NCBI GenBank assembly: GCA_900316925.1
Contig: ONEU01000176.1
Span: 1-19,615, forward strand
Direction: 5' to 3'
Length of the DNA: 19,615 nucleotides
From: an uncultured Eubacteriales bacterium
GTDB lineage: Bacteria > Bacillota > Clostridia > Oscillospirales > Acutalibacteraceae
Made by a program: the position numbers and the translations under genes. The notes below the pieces were generated by a model, which was not told where the DNA came from, ran no database searches, and was given only the letters and a program-made list of their open reading frames with translations. How positions within the stretch are numbered: the stretch's first letter is position 1; each line of letters opens with the position of its first letter. Positions 6,547 to 15,137 of the stretch are shown piece by piece.

Positions 6547-8265
6547 ATGGAAATCAGGAAAAACTATGAGCTCTGGCGTGAGAGTGCAAGTGATGACGCC
6601 GATCTGATCGAGGAGCTCAAGCGTATTGAAAGTGACGATAATGAGATATATGAGCGTTTTTATCGTGAACTGAAGTTCGGCACGGCAGGGCTCAGAGGCG
6701 TGATCGGTGCCGGAACGAACCGGATGAACATCTATACCGTGCGCAAGGCCACACAGGGACTGGCAAACTTCCTTAATCAGAAGTATGAGAAGCCTTCGGT
6801 TGCCATTTCACATGATTCCCGGATCAAGGCAGATCTGTTTGCCAGAGAAGCTGCGAGGGTTCTGGCCGCAAATGGCGTGAAGGTCTATCTCTCCCGTGAA
6901 CTGCAGCCCACTCCGGTGGTATCCTTTGCCGTGCGTGAGCTGAAAACAAATGCCGGCATCATGGTGACCGCAAGCCATAACCCTGCAAAATACAATGGTT
7001 ATAAGTGCTACGGCAGCGACGGCTGTCAGATGACGGATGTCAATGCGGACGCCGTGTATGAAGAGATCCAGAAGGTCGATTATTTCAACGGTGATATCAA
7101 ACTGGCGGATTTTGAGGAAAGCCTGCAGAGCGGTCTGATTGAGTGGATCGGCGACGACCTGTATGAGACCTATCTCAGCAAGGTTGCCGAGCAGAGCGTG
7201 AACACCGGTATCTGTAAGGATTCCGGTCTGAAGCTGGTTTACACGCCGCTTAACGGTGCCGGCAATAAGCTGGTCAGAAAGATTCTTGCCCGTATGGGTG
7301 TGGAGGATATCACGGTCGTCCCCGAGCAGGAGATGCCCGACGGCAGCTTTTCCACCTGTCCCTATCCGAATCCCGAGATCAAGGAAGCGCTGGCACTGGG
7401 ACTGGAGCTTTGTGCCAGGACGGATGCGGATCTCCTTCTTGCCACCGATCCTGACAGTGACCGTGTGGGCATTGCCGTGAAGATCAAGGACGGCTACCGT
7501 CTGATGAGCGGTAATGAGACCGGCATTATGCTGATGAACTACATTCTTTCCTGCAGAAAGGCACAGGGAACGCTTCCCGAGGAGCCTGTGGCCGTAAAGA
7601 CCATTGTGACGAGCAAGCTGGTGGATAAGATTTGTGAGAAATACGGCTGTGAGCTGAAAACCGTTCTCACCGGTTTCAAGTATATCGGCGAGCAGATCCT
7701 GCTGTTGGAACAGAAGCAGCAGGAGAAGCGATATGTGTTCGGATTTGAAGAGAGCTACGGCTATCTTGCCGGGACGTATGTGAGAGATAAGGATGCTGTC
7801 GTCGCATCCATGCTGATCTGCGAGATGGCTGCGTACTATCGTCAGCAGGGCAAGAGCCTGGACGAGGTAATGACTTCCATTTATGACGAGTTCGGTTATT
7901 ATCTCAACCGCACCGAGAGTTTTGAATTTGACGGCGCTGCCGGTATGCAGAAGATGAGCGATATTATGAGCGGACTGAGAGAAGCTCATCCCGTTGAGAT
8001 TGCCGGTTTCCGCGTCACCGATTTTGCCGACTACCTCAATTCCTATGCCAAGGAGCTTGATACCGGCAAGACAACGGAGATTCATCTGCCCAAATCCAAT
8101 GTTCTTTCCTATTCTCTGGAAGGCGGCGGAGCAGTGATCGTCAGACCCTCTGGTACGGAGCCGAAGATCAAGGTTTATATGACCGCTGTCGGTACTTCCC
8201 AGGAGGATGCCGCTGCGATTGCAGAGAATATGTTTGCTGCAATGAAGAACATCATGCACATCTGA
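6547..8265 (+). CDS. pgcA: Phosphoglucomutase/phosphomannomutase (PgcA-type phospho-sugar mutase)
   Basis: The 572-residue cytosolic enzyme interconverts glucose-1-phosphate and glucose-6-phosphate (and often the mannose forms), feeding glycogen, UDP-glucose and cell-envelope sugar synthesis. All four superfamily motifs are present in canonical form: TASHNP with the phosphoserine at Ser143, the metal loop DPDSDR (D301, D303, D305), the sugar loop GFEESYG and the phosphate-binding loop RPSGTEP (533-539). Size and the early GTAGLRG motif (45-51) fit the family of Bacillus subtilis PgcA (about 580 residues). The start has AGGGGGT 7 nt upstream. It is monocistronic, lying between its own strong promoter and a strong terminator. 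Exact sugar preference cannot be read from the sequence. Confidence 0.94.
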   Translation: MEIRKNYELWRESASDDADLIEELKRIESDDNEIYERFYRELKFGTAGLRGVIGAGTNRMNIYTVRKATQGLANFLNQKYEKPSVAISHDSRIKADLFAREAARVLAANGVKVYLSRELQPTPVVSFAVRELKTNAGIMVTASHNPAKYNGYKCYGSDGCQMTDVNADAVYEEIQKVDYFNGDIKLADFEESLQSGLIEWIGDDLYETYLSKVAEQSVNTGICKDSGLKLVYTPLNGAGNKLVRKILARMGVEDITVVPEQEMPDGSFSTCPYPNPEIKEALALGLELCARTDADLLLATDPDSDRVGIAVKIKDGYRLMSGNETGIMLMNYILSCRKAQGTLPEEPVAVKTIVTSKLVDKICEKYGCELKTVLTGFKYIGEQILLLEQKQQEKRYVFGFEESYGYLAGTYVRDKDAVVASMLICEMAAYYRQQGKSLDEVMTSIYDEFGYYLNRTESFEFDGAAGMQKMSDIMSGLREAHPVEIAGFRVTDFADYLNSYAKELDTGKTTEIHLPKSNVLSYSLEGGGAVIVRPSGTEPKIKVYMTAVGTSQEDAAAIAENMFAAMKNIMHI

Positions 8266-8278
8266 TGACAAAGATTTC

Positions 8279-8321
8279 AAAGGCTATTACATGGTTTCAT
8301 GTAGTAGCCTTTATTTTTTTT
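8279..8321 (+). terminator. Intrinsic terminator of pgcA
   Basis: A 15-base-pair stem (8279-8293 with 8298-8312, one U-G wobble) closed by a GTTT loop is followed by A and eight T (8314-8321). It lies 13 nt after the pgcA stop. Confidence 0.95.
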
Positions 8322-8388
8322 GAAAGGATTGCAGCGATACGAAAAGGGAATATTTTGGACATCAAGGGGCTGTGAGGCTTTTGGCATA

Positions 8389-8417
8389 TTGCAATACGGA
8401 ATGGAGTTCTATATAAT
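8389..8417 (+). promoter_or_regulatory. Near-consensus promoter of the five-gene operon
   Basis: A -35 box TTGCAA (8389-8394) and a perfect -10 box TATAAT (8412-8417) are spaced by 17 nt. Transcription would start near 8424, about 29 nt before the ATPase gene, whose GGAGG (8441-8445) lies 7 nt before the ATG at 8453. No hairpin or operator is obvious in the short leader. This is the only good promoter I see for the 10-kb operon. Confidence 0.75.
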
Positions 8418-8452
8418 AAATACAAAGAAAAATGACTGTAGGAGGAACGAAA

Positions 8453-9568
8453 ATGGAACAGAAGATGATCAGACCGCCGGTGGAAGTCCGTTACCGGGAA
8501 GAGCTTGATGCCCTGGCGGCGCTTGACAGCGGCAGAAAGCCGGAGAACTGGGTCCTGTCGCCGAAGGCTGTCCGGACATTTATCCTCGGTTCAGCAAGGC
8601 CGCTCAGAACCCCTGACGGCAGACAGATCGAGATCAGAAAGAAGTATTTTGGCAATGATGCGCTTGTGGAGAGATGTATCATCACGCTTGCCGGCAGCCG
8701 CGGACTGATGCTGGTAGGGGAGCCGGGAACCGCCAAAACCATGCTGTCCGAGCTGCTGTCGGCTGCCATCAGCGGTGTGAGCACCAATACCGTCCAGGGA
8801 ACGGCGGGGACGACGGAGGATATGATCAAATATAGCTGGAACTATGCATTACTGCTGGCAAAAGGACCGGTGCGGGAAGCGCTGGTACCGTCGCCGCTGT
8901 ATGTGGGAATGTCCAAGGGGATCATTACCCGTTTTGAGGAGATCACCAGAACCCCTGCGGAGATCCAGGACTGCCTGATTTCCGTTATGAGTGACAAGGT
9001 GCTGAATATTCCGGAGTCAGAGGAAGAGGGACTTCTGTTTGCCAGACCCGGTTTCAATATTATCGGTACGGCCAATACCCGTGATAAGGGTGTCAATGAG
9101 ATGTCAAGTGCGCTGAAACGCCGCTTCAATTTTGAGACGGTGGAGCCTGTGAAGGATATCCGCCTGGAGAAGCAGATCATTATGAACGAGGTAGAGCAGA
9201 GTGCGCTTGCCGACAGGATCGGTATGCCGGTGGACACGGATGTGGCGGAGCTTCTGGCAACGACGTATCACGAGCTCCGGGAGGGAATCTCCGATGTCGG
9301 CGTCAAGATCGACAAGCCCGCAGCGGTGATGAGTACGGCGGAAGCAATATCGGTGTATTACCAGACGCTTTCCAACGCCTGGTACTATGAACAGCCGGGC
9401 ATGAGCATGGCGGAGCTTGCACAAAATCTGCTGAATGCCGTCTGTAAGGATTCCAGAGATGATCTGGACAAGCTGAAAGGCTATTTCAATACGGTAGTCA
9501 GACAACGAGCAGAAAAGGTTGGTGGACTATGGAAGGATTTTTACACAGCACGGAAATATCTGAACTGA
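8453..9568 (+). CDS. yehL: MoxR-type AAA+ ATPase (YehL-like), first gene of the operon
   Basis: The 371-residue protein is a predicted ATP-driven remodeller. It shows Walker A GEPGTAKT (89-96), a Walker B-like strand GIITRFEEI (156-164) with Glu-Glu in place of the usual Asp-Glu, sensor 1 IGTANTRD (204-211), and arginine-finger LKRRF (221-225). The layout is that of MoxR ATPases, which work with VWA-domain partners to remodel or load metal into other proteins (RavA-ViaA, CbbQ-CbbO, NorQ-NorD). Length and neighbours match E. coli YehL. The start at 8453 is chosen over an upstream in-frame ATG at 8432, because GGAGG (8441-8445) lies between them at the right distance. Its 3' end overlaps the DUF5682 gene by 40 nt. 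The target protein is unknown. Confidence 0.9.
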   Translation: MEQKMIRPPVEVRYREELDALAALDSGRKPENWVLSPKAVRTFILGSARPLRTPDGRQIEIRKKYFGNDALVERCIITLAGSRGLMLVGEPGTAKTMLSELLSAAISGVSTNTVQGTAGTTEDMIKYSWNYALLLAKGPVREALVPSPLYVGMSKGIITRFEEITRTPAEIQDCLISVMSDKVLNIPESEEEGLLFARPGFNIIGTANTRDKGVNEMSSALKRRFNFETVEPVKDIRLEKQIIMNEVEQSALADRIGMPVDTDVAELLATTYHELREGISDVGVKIDKPAAVMSTAEAISVYYQTLSNAWYYEQPGMSMAELAQNLLNAVCKDSRDDLDKLKGYFNTVVRQRAEKVGGLWKDFYTARKYLN

Positions 9569-11928
9569 TCCCCTTTGATTACAGCCGTCCGATTCTGTAT
9601 TTTCCGGTACGCCATCATAGCCCGGGCTGTTCACGGCATTTGCTGCGGGTGATGGAACGCTACCAGCCGGATTGTATCCTGGTAGAAGGACCGGAAACAG
9701 CCAATAAGCTGATCCCGGTCCTGACGGATGAGGGAACGGTTCCGCCGGTCGCTTTTTATTATTTCTATAAGGACACCGCGAAGCATATCAGCTCGGAAGC
9801 GGAGGATTATAAGTGTTACTATCCGTTTCTGCGGACCTCACCGGAATACCAGGCGCTGCGTTATGCCCGTGTCCACGGAATTGACAGCAGCTTTATTGAC
9901 CTGCCTTACGGGGATATCCTGATCCACACCGCGCAGGAAAAGGGCCTGCGGAAGAAAAGGGAGATTTCCGCCTACGGGGATGAACACTATTTTTCGGAGA
10001 GCCGGTATTTTGCCGCACTCTGCGAAAAAACAGGATTGCGGAGCTTTGAGGAATTCTGGGAGAAGTATTTTGAGATCGATGCAGTTTTTGTCAGTACGGA
10101 GGAGTTCATCCGCCGGATGTATACATATTGTCTGATCACCCGCCGGAACACGCCGGAAGAGGAGATGCTGCTGGACGGTTGTCTGGTGCGGGAAAGCTTC
10201 ATGGCCGATCATATTCGCAAAGCCGCCCGGAGCCATCAGAGGGTGCTTGTAGTGACCGGAGGGTTTCATTCCTATGGACTCTATCAGTTGACAGAGGGAC
10301 ACGCCCAGCCGCAGAAATACAAGGTTCATGCGTTTTCCGGGAAGGTACAGGATGTGTATGCCATGAGCTATTCTTTTGAAGCGGCTGATGCGCTGAACGG
10401 ATATGGTTCCGGAATGCAGCATCCGTGGTTTTATGACAGGATATGGAGCGCAATGGAGGAGGGAGCCGGAGCCCCTGAGGTTTATGAACAGACGGTGCTG
10501 CAAACGCTGCTGCAATGTGCGAGAGACTGTATGAAGGAGAACCTGCTCATCACCATGTCGGATATCTCTTCGGCAGTCACGATGTACCAGGGACTTGCGG
10601 CAATGCGTGACAAACGATCCGCCGGGTTATACGAGCTGTACGACAGCGTGAGAAGCTGTTTCATCAAGGGAGAGACCAACGTCTGTTCAGATCTGCCGTT
10701 GAGACTGCTCGGCAGGATCGCAGCCGGCAGAGAGATCGGGAAGCTTTGTGATACCGCCGAAAAAGTACCCATCATCCGGAATTTTGAAGAGCTGTCCCAA
10801 AAATACAAGCTGAAAACGGATAAGGTGTTGGAACAGAAGATTGAGCTTGAAATCTTTTCCAAGCCGGTGCATCGTCAGATCAGCCGTTTTTTCTATCAGC
10901 TCGGATTCCTGAACGCTCATTTTGCCATACGGCTCAAGGGAGCGGATCTGCTGCAGAACAGTAACCGCAGCATCATCCGGGAGCAGTGGGCCTATAAGCG
11001 GTGCGCCGAAACAGACGCTGCCCTGATTGACGCCAGTGTTTACGGCGGTACCGTCGAAGAAGCCTGCATTGTGCAGTCGCTGGATCGTCTGAAAAGGGTA
11101 CAGGAATGTCGGGAAGCGGCAAAGCTGTATGTAGAGTGTTTCCTGATGGGGATCCGCACCACGGAGGGATTTTCACAGCAGATGGACGGGATTATTGCGA
11201 CTGACGGAGATTTCTTTTCGGTGGGACAGGGACTGTACTATTTCAATATGCTCTGCCGTCTGCAGGAGATGTACGCCGTAGAGAGATGGGATTCGGAGGT
11301 GTTTCTGCGGAAGTGCTTTGAAAAGCTGGTTCCCAGGCTGCCGAAAATGGCCGGTGTGACGGAAGACAAAGCGGAGGAATGTATCCGTATCTGCCGCCTG
11401 TTGTATAGTCTTGCGGCGGAAAAAAGGCTGTCGGATGAGTATGACAGCCTGATAGAAGCCTTTGTGGGCATGATACGTCACCCTTCACCCGAGCCGTCCG
11501 TTTACGGAGCGGTTCTTGGATTGTTGTACGGCAGCAACGAGTGTTGGAAAGACGAGATTCGTACTGCGATGCAGGCCTATCTGTCGGGAGCGCCGGACAT
11601 CCGGAAGCAGGGAGCGGTTTTCCTGCGGGGACTGTTTTCAACGGCGAGAGATATCGTGTTGGTCGGCGATGAATTTATCAGGATCACCGATACACTCATA
11701 AAGGGTTTTTCGATGGAGGAGTTCCTGGAGATACTGCCGGAGCTGCGTCTGGCATTCAGCTATTTTTTGCCGTATGAAACAGACAAGATTGCCGGAATCG
11801 TTGCAGGGCTTTACGGGGAACAAGGGTACCAAGTGCGCCGGGAACTGCCAATCAACCGGGAAGTGTATGCAGCGGGGGCGGCTCTCGAAAGAGAGATACT
11901 GACAGAAACGGGGTGGACAGATGCCTGA
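9529..11928 (+). CDS. yehM: DUF5682 protein (YehM-like), second gene of the operon
   Basis: The 799-residue protein has an N-terminal domain with conserved polar motifs: PVRHHSP (26-32), VEGPE (52-56) and, after a helical stretch, VVTGGFHSYG (241-250, with H247). The pattern 'short beta strand, HH, EGPE, GGFH' recalls the TraB/GumN (TIKI) and EreA/ChaN group of putative metal-dependent hydrolases; that link is inference. The rest is helical, with a conserved C-terminal 'FLEILPELRLAFSYFLPYE' segment (about 726-744) that I recall as typical of DUF5682. No signal peptide or membrane segment is seen, so it should be cytosolic. It starts inside the ATPase gene and its stop overlaps the start of the VWA gene by 8 nt, suggesting translational coupling. 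E. coli YehM is of similar size and position. No function is known. Confidence 0.87.
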   Translation: MEGFLHSTEISELIPFDYSRPILYFPVRHHSPGCSRHLLRVMERYQPDCILVEGPETANKLIPVLTDEGTVPPVAFYYFYKDTAKHISSEAEDYKCYYPFLRTSPEYQALRYARVHGIDSSFIDLPYGDILIHTAQEKGLRKKREISAYGDEHYFSESRYFAALCEKTGLRSFEEFWEKYFEIDAVFVSTEEFIRRMYTYCLITRRNTPEEEMLLDGCLVRESFMADHIRKAARSHQRVLVVTGGFHSYGLYQLTEGHAQPQKYKVHAFSGKVQDVYAMSYSFEAADALNGYGSGMQHPWFYDRIWSAMEEGAGAPEVYEQTVLQTLLQCARDCMKENLLITMSDISSAVTMYQGLAAMRDKRSAGLYELYDSVRSCFIKGETNVCSDLPLRLLGRIAAGREIGKLCDTAEKVPIIRNFEELSQKYKLKTDKVLEQKIELEIFSKPVHRQISRFFYQLGFLNAHFAIRLKGADLLQNSNRSIIREQWAYKRCAETDAALIDASVYGGTVEEACIVQSLDRLKRVQECREAAKLYVECFLMGIRTTEGFSQQMDGIIATDGDFFSVGQGLYYFNMLCRLQEMYAVERWDSEVFLRKCFEKLVPRLPKMAGVTEDKAEECIRICRLLYSLAAEKRLSDEYDSLIEAFVGMIRHPSPEPSVYGAVLGLLYGSNECWKDEIRTAMQAYLSGAPDIRKQGAVFLRGLFSTARDIVLVGDEFIRITDTLIKGFSMEEFLEILPELRLAFSYFLPYETDKIAGIVAGLYGEQGYQVRRELPINREVYAAGAALEREILTETGWTDA

Positions 11929-13063
11929 GCCCAGACAAACAGATGTATTGAATAAATGGCGGCTGATTCTTGGAAAGAACGCCCGGAACCATATAGATTT
12001 TTTGGGGACGGAGCAGCAGCAGGGGCTGTATGAAAACATGGAGAATACGCTGGATTTCCTGTATCAGCGGGAATACGGTGAGGATATCATGCGGGAGGAT
12101 CGGAGAGGGGGAACAGAAAACTCCTGTCTGCAGGCTGCGGAATGGATCGAGAAGGTCCGCAAGCTGTTTCCGAAGTCCACGGTAGAGATCCTGGAAAAGC
12201 AGGCTCTGGGGCATTTCGGGCTCACTGAACTGCTGACAGATAAGCAGGTTCTTGCAAAAATGCAGCCGAACACAGAACTTCTCAAGATCATCCTGCAATT
12301 CAAGGCGAATATGAAAAGTGAAGTTTTGCAGGAAGCACGCCGCATTGTCCGGAGGGTCGTGGAGGAGCTGACAGAGAAGCTGTGGGTAGAACTGAAAAAG
12401 TCCCTGCTTGGCAAGCTTAACCGGAATATGCCCAGTCAGGTACATTCCATCCGGAACCTGGATTTCAAAAAGACCATCCACCGAAACCTGAAATACTATG
12501 ACCGTGAGCAGGAGCGGCTCATGCTGAAGGACATTTATTTCAGCAGCCGGATTAGCCGCCATCACAAGTGGCGGGTCATCATTGCGGTGGACGAGAGCGG
12601 TTCAATGCTCGACAGCGTGATCTACAGCGCCGTGATGGCAGGTATTTTTGCCAGCCTCCCCATGATTGATACGAAGGTCGTGCTCTTTGATACGAAGGTC
12701 GTAGACATCAGCGGTTATGCGGATGACCCTGTGGAGGTGCTGATGGGGATGCAGCTGAGCGGCGGGACGGATATCAATAATGCGTTGACCTATTGCGAAA
12801 CGCTGTGTACCGTCCCCTATGAGACCATCTATGTGGTGGTCACCGATCTTTTTGAGGGACGCGACCCGGCGTATCTGATGAAAACCAGTACGGATATCAT
12901 CAGCAGCGGCAGCAAGCTGTTGTTTCTGACCACACTCGACAGGGATGCCAATCCGGTTTATCATACCACTCTTGGACAAGAGTTAGCGGATCGCGGTGCA
13001 TTTGTGGGAGCAATGACGCCCGAGCAGCTCGGAGACCATATCGGGAAAATGATCGGCCGGTGA
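11921..13063 (+). CDS. yehP: VWA (CoxE-type) protein (YehP-like), third gene of the operon
   Basis: The 380-residue protein has a helical, charged N-terminal half (1-215) and a C-terminal von Willebrand factor A domain (about 217-380). The metal-ion-dependent adhesion site is complete: D224-x-S226-x-S228 (DESGS), T283 in GGTD and D309 in VVTDLFEG. VWA proteins encoded beside MoxR ATPases act as adaptors that link the ATPase ring to its target through the bound metal ion, so this is the likely partner of the first gene. It begins within the last codons of the DUF5682 gene (8-nt overlap) with GGGGTGG (11910-11916) just upstream. Size and order match E. coli YehP. The SWIM gene follows after 34 nt. 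Confidence 0.92.
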   Translation: MPEPRQTDVLNKWRLILGKNARNHIDFLGTEQQQGLYENMENTLDFLYQREYGEDIMREDRRGGTENSCLQAAEWIEKVRKLFPKSTVEILEKQALGHFGLTELLTDKQVLAKMQPNTELLKIILQFKANMKSEVLQEARRIVRRVVEELTEKLWVELKKSLLGKLNRNMPSQVHSIRNLDFKKTIHRNLKYYDREQERLMLKDIYFSSRISRHHKWRVIIAVDESGSMLDSVIYSAVMAGIFASLPMIDTKVVLFDTKVVDISGYADDPVEVLMGMQLSGGTDINNALTYCETLCTVPYETIYVVVTDLFEGRDPAYLMKTSTDIISSGSKLLFLTTLDRDANPVYHTTLGQELADRGAFVGAMTPEQLGDHIGKMIGR

Positions 13064-13082
13064 CGGATCACGGAACGCCCGG

Positions 13083-13090
13083 AAAGGAGG
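13083..13090 (+). promoter_or_regulatory. Ribosome binding site that decides the TTG start of the SWIM gene
   Basis: AAAGGAGG lies 7 nt before TTG at 13098. The nearby ATG at 13102 is in another frame and meets a stop after two codons, so the TTG is the real start. Confidence 0.85.
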
Positions 13091-13097
13091 AAGGAAG

Positions 13098-15137
13098 TTG
13101 GATGAACTGAAAAAAGCGCTTGCCGACGCGGATGATGATTACCTGACGGCGATCAGCAACAAGGGGGTTGTCAAGCGTGCCCATAAAGACCTGGAAACGG
13201 CGTCGATCACCACCGGATTTATCTGTGACACCGCTGATGTGATGGTCGATCAGGCTCAATGTGTGATCAAAGTACCGGTTGCTGAGAGTGTGTGTTCCTG
13301 TCCGTCACGCACGATCTGCCGGCATATCGTGACGGCGGTGCTGTTTCTCAGACAGGAGCTGCTGCCGAAGGAACCCCAGCCGCCAGCGGCGGCACCGGAG
13401 AAGCCTCTGTCAAGGCAGGAAAAACTTGCCGAAGAACTGACCGGGTATCCTGTAGAAGATCTGGTCAGGGTAATGAAAAAGAAATACTACAATACGTTCT
13501 TAGAAAAAGTCAGGGTGGGAATAATACCGCTGATGGAGGAGCTGTCCTCGATCACGGTGGATATCCCGGAGGAGCGTGTGACCGTGAAGCTGCTCACCCC
13601 GCTGCGGTATTCAAGCTGTACCTGCGGCGGAGCAATGCCCTGTAAGCATGTGGCAGCCGCCATTCTGACCTGGAAGCTGCGTCACGGTATCGTTGACCTG
13701 AACAGTCTTGCCCCCGTTCGGGAAACCGCTGTGGTTTCCGATACGGATAAGCTGCATCACTGTGCCGGATTGTGCCTGGCCTTCCTGGAACAGCTGCTGA
13801 CCGACGGATTAGTGCGAACATCGGAGGATGCTGCCGAATACAGCGAGACGAACGCCCTGTTGTGCCATCATGCGGAATGTCCGGAGGGCGAGAGGCTCTT
13901 CCGTGAGATCGGCAACCGCTTGAAAGCCTACACCGCCCATTCGCCGGAATTTTCTGCCCATCGGCTCTTTGATACAATGATGTATGCGCATCAGCTGATG
14001 ACAAGCATCCTGCAGGAAACCGACAGTAAAAAGCTCAAGGAACTGTCGGGTGACTTCAAGAGCAGCTATCAGATCACGGATGAACTGGAGCTGGTTCCGG
14101 TTGCGAAGCGGAAATTCTCATCCATCACCGGATATGAGGGGGACATCTATTATTTTGTCAACAAGAGTCCCAGCGGCAGAGCGCTTCCGTACCTGACCTA
14201 CTCGGACATACGTCCCACATACTACAGCAGCAGGCGCAGCAAAAAATCCAATGCACCCTGGGGGCTGTACGGGTTGTGCGATGTCCTGATGTATTATGAA
14301 ATGCGTCTGACCCTGCCGAAGCTGTCGGGAATCAAGCTCTCGTCCTCCGGCGAAACACAGGCGGTACAGCTCCGCAAGACAAAACTCGATCAGAAGGCAG
14401 TTTATGAGAAGGTATATACCGATTTCCGCAAGCTGATCGAGGAGAGCTTTCGTCACGGGACGGATGACGAGGAAGGGGAGACGCTGGTGATGCTGATGCC
14501 GGAAAGATGTATCCACTCCGGATTCAGCGAGATACATCAGACCCACACCATTGTAGCGGAGGACGCTTACGGTCAGCGTCTGAAGATACAGGCCCGCTAC
14601 CACAGCAAATCAAGGGACCAGTTCCCGCAGCTGGCGATGGTAGGAAAGAGGATGATCGAAAATCCCGGTGCCTCTTATGTTATTTTCGGAAACGCATGGC
14701 TGGAAGGCGGCGAATGTCATATCTATCCCATTGCGATTTTCGATGATCTGTGTGTTCCCCGTCCGCAGCCGCAGCCGCGGAAAATATCGCCTGACCCGGC
14801 ATATCCGTATTTTTCAGGACTGTTCCGTGAGATCAATGAGATGCTCTGTGATATGGTCCAATGCGGCGTCCATTCCTTTGACCTCTACGGACAGATCGAC
14901 GATTACAGCAAGGAATGTGAACGTTCCGGCCTGACGGTACTCAGCGGCAGTCTGCATGAGCTGTCGGAAGCCTTCAAAGCAGGCAACCACACCTGCCGTC
15001 AGGATTATACCGCCGTCATCCGTTCTGTCAGCCGTATCTATGCCTATCTGCAGGCGGGTATCCGGAAAACGGACATTCAGTGTGCGATCAACCGATTATT
15101 TGAAAGAGAGGAAAACGAAAATGAATCTGCTCGATAA
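13098..15137 (+). CDS. yehQ: Double SWIM zinc-finger protein (YehQ-like), fourth gene of the operon
   Basis: The 679-residue protein carries two SWIM motifs of the form C-x-C-x5-C-x-H: C66, C68, C74, H76 and C174, C176, C182, H184. SWIM domains bind one zinc ion and mediate contact with nucleic acid or protein. A Pro/Ala-rich linker (about 91-103) separates the first motif from the region leading to the second. The long C-terminal region (about 200-679) is not one I recognise beyond its likeness to YehQ-type proteins; it contains no obvious catalytic motif or membrane segment. Translation starts at TTG, possibly limiting its amount relative to its neighbours. Its last 17 nt overlap the start of the DUF4132 gene. 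Size and context agree with E. coli YehQ. Whether it binds DNA, RNA or the other operon products is unknown. Confidence 0.9.
   Translation: MDELKKALADADDDYLTAISNKGVVKRAHKDLETASITTGFICDTADVMVDQAQCVIKVPVAESVCSCPSRTICRHIVTAVLFLRQELLPKEPQPPAAAPEKPLSRQEKLAEELTGYPVEDLVRVMKKKYYNTFLEKVRVGIIPLMEELSSITVDIPEERVTVKLLTPLRYSSCTCGGAMPCKHVAAAILTWKLRHGIVDLNSLAPVRETAVVSDTDKLHHCAGLCLAFLEQLLTDGLVRTSEDAAEYSETNALLCHHAECPEGERLFREIGNRLKAYTAHSPEFSAHRLFDTMMYAHQLMTSILQETDSKKLKELSGDFKSSYQITDELELVPVAKRKFSSITGYEGDIYYFVNKSPSGRALPYLTYSDIRPTYYSSRRSKKSNAPWGLYGLCDVLMYYEMRLTLPKLSGIKLSSSGETQAVQLRKTKLDQKAVYEKVYTDFRKLIEESFRHGTDDEEGETLVMLMPERCIHSGFSEIHQTHTIVAEDAYGQRLKIQARYHSKSRDQFPQLAMVGKRMIENPGASYVIFGNAWLEGGECHIYPIAIFDDLCVPRPQPQPRKISPDPAYPYFSGLFREINEMLCDMVQCGVHSFDLYGQIDDYSKECERSGLTVLSGSLHELSEAFKAGNHTCRQDYTAVIRSVSRIYAYLQAGIRKTDIQCAINRLFEREENENESAR

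Noticed and set aside
6808..8280. 490-codon open frame on the minus strand
   Set aside because: It lies antisense to pgcA, whose catalytic motifs are all in the plus-strand frame. The antisense translation resembles nothing and has no ribosome binding site.
12666..12702. Sixteen-base direct repeat TTGATACGAAGGTCGT inside the VWA gene
   Set aside because: It encodes DTKVV twice in a place where VWA proteins naturally have similar consecutive strands, so it looks like coincidence or a small in-frame duplication without further meaning.
14956..15120. 165-nt upstream extension of the DUF4132 gene
   Set aside because: It would overlap the SWIM gene by more than 180 nt; the ATG at 15121 has its own ribosome binding site and a typical small overlap.
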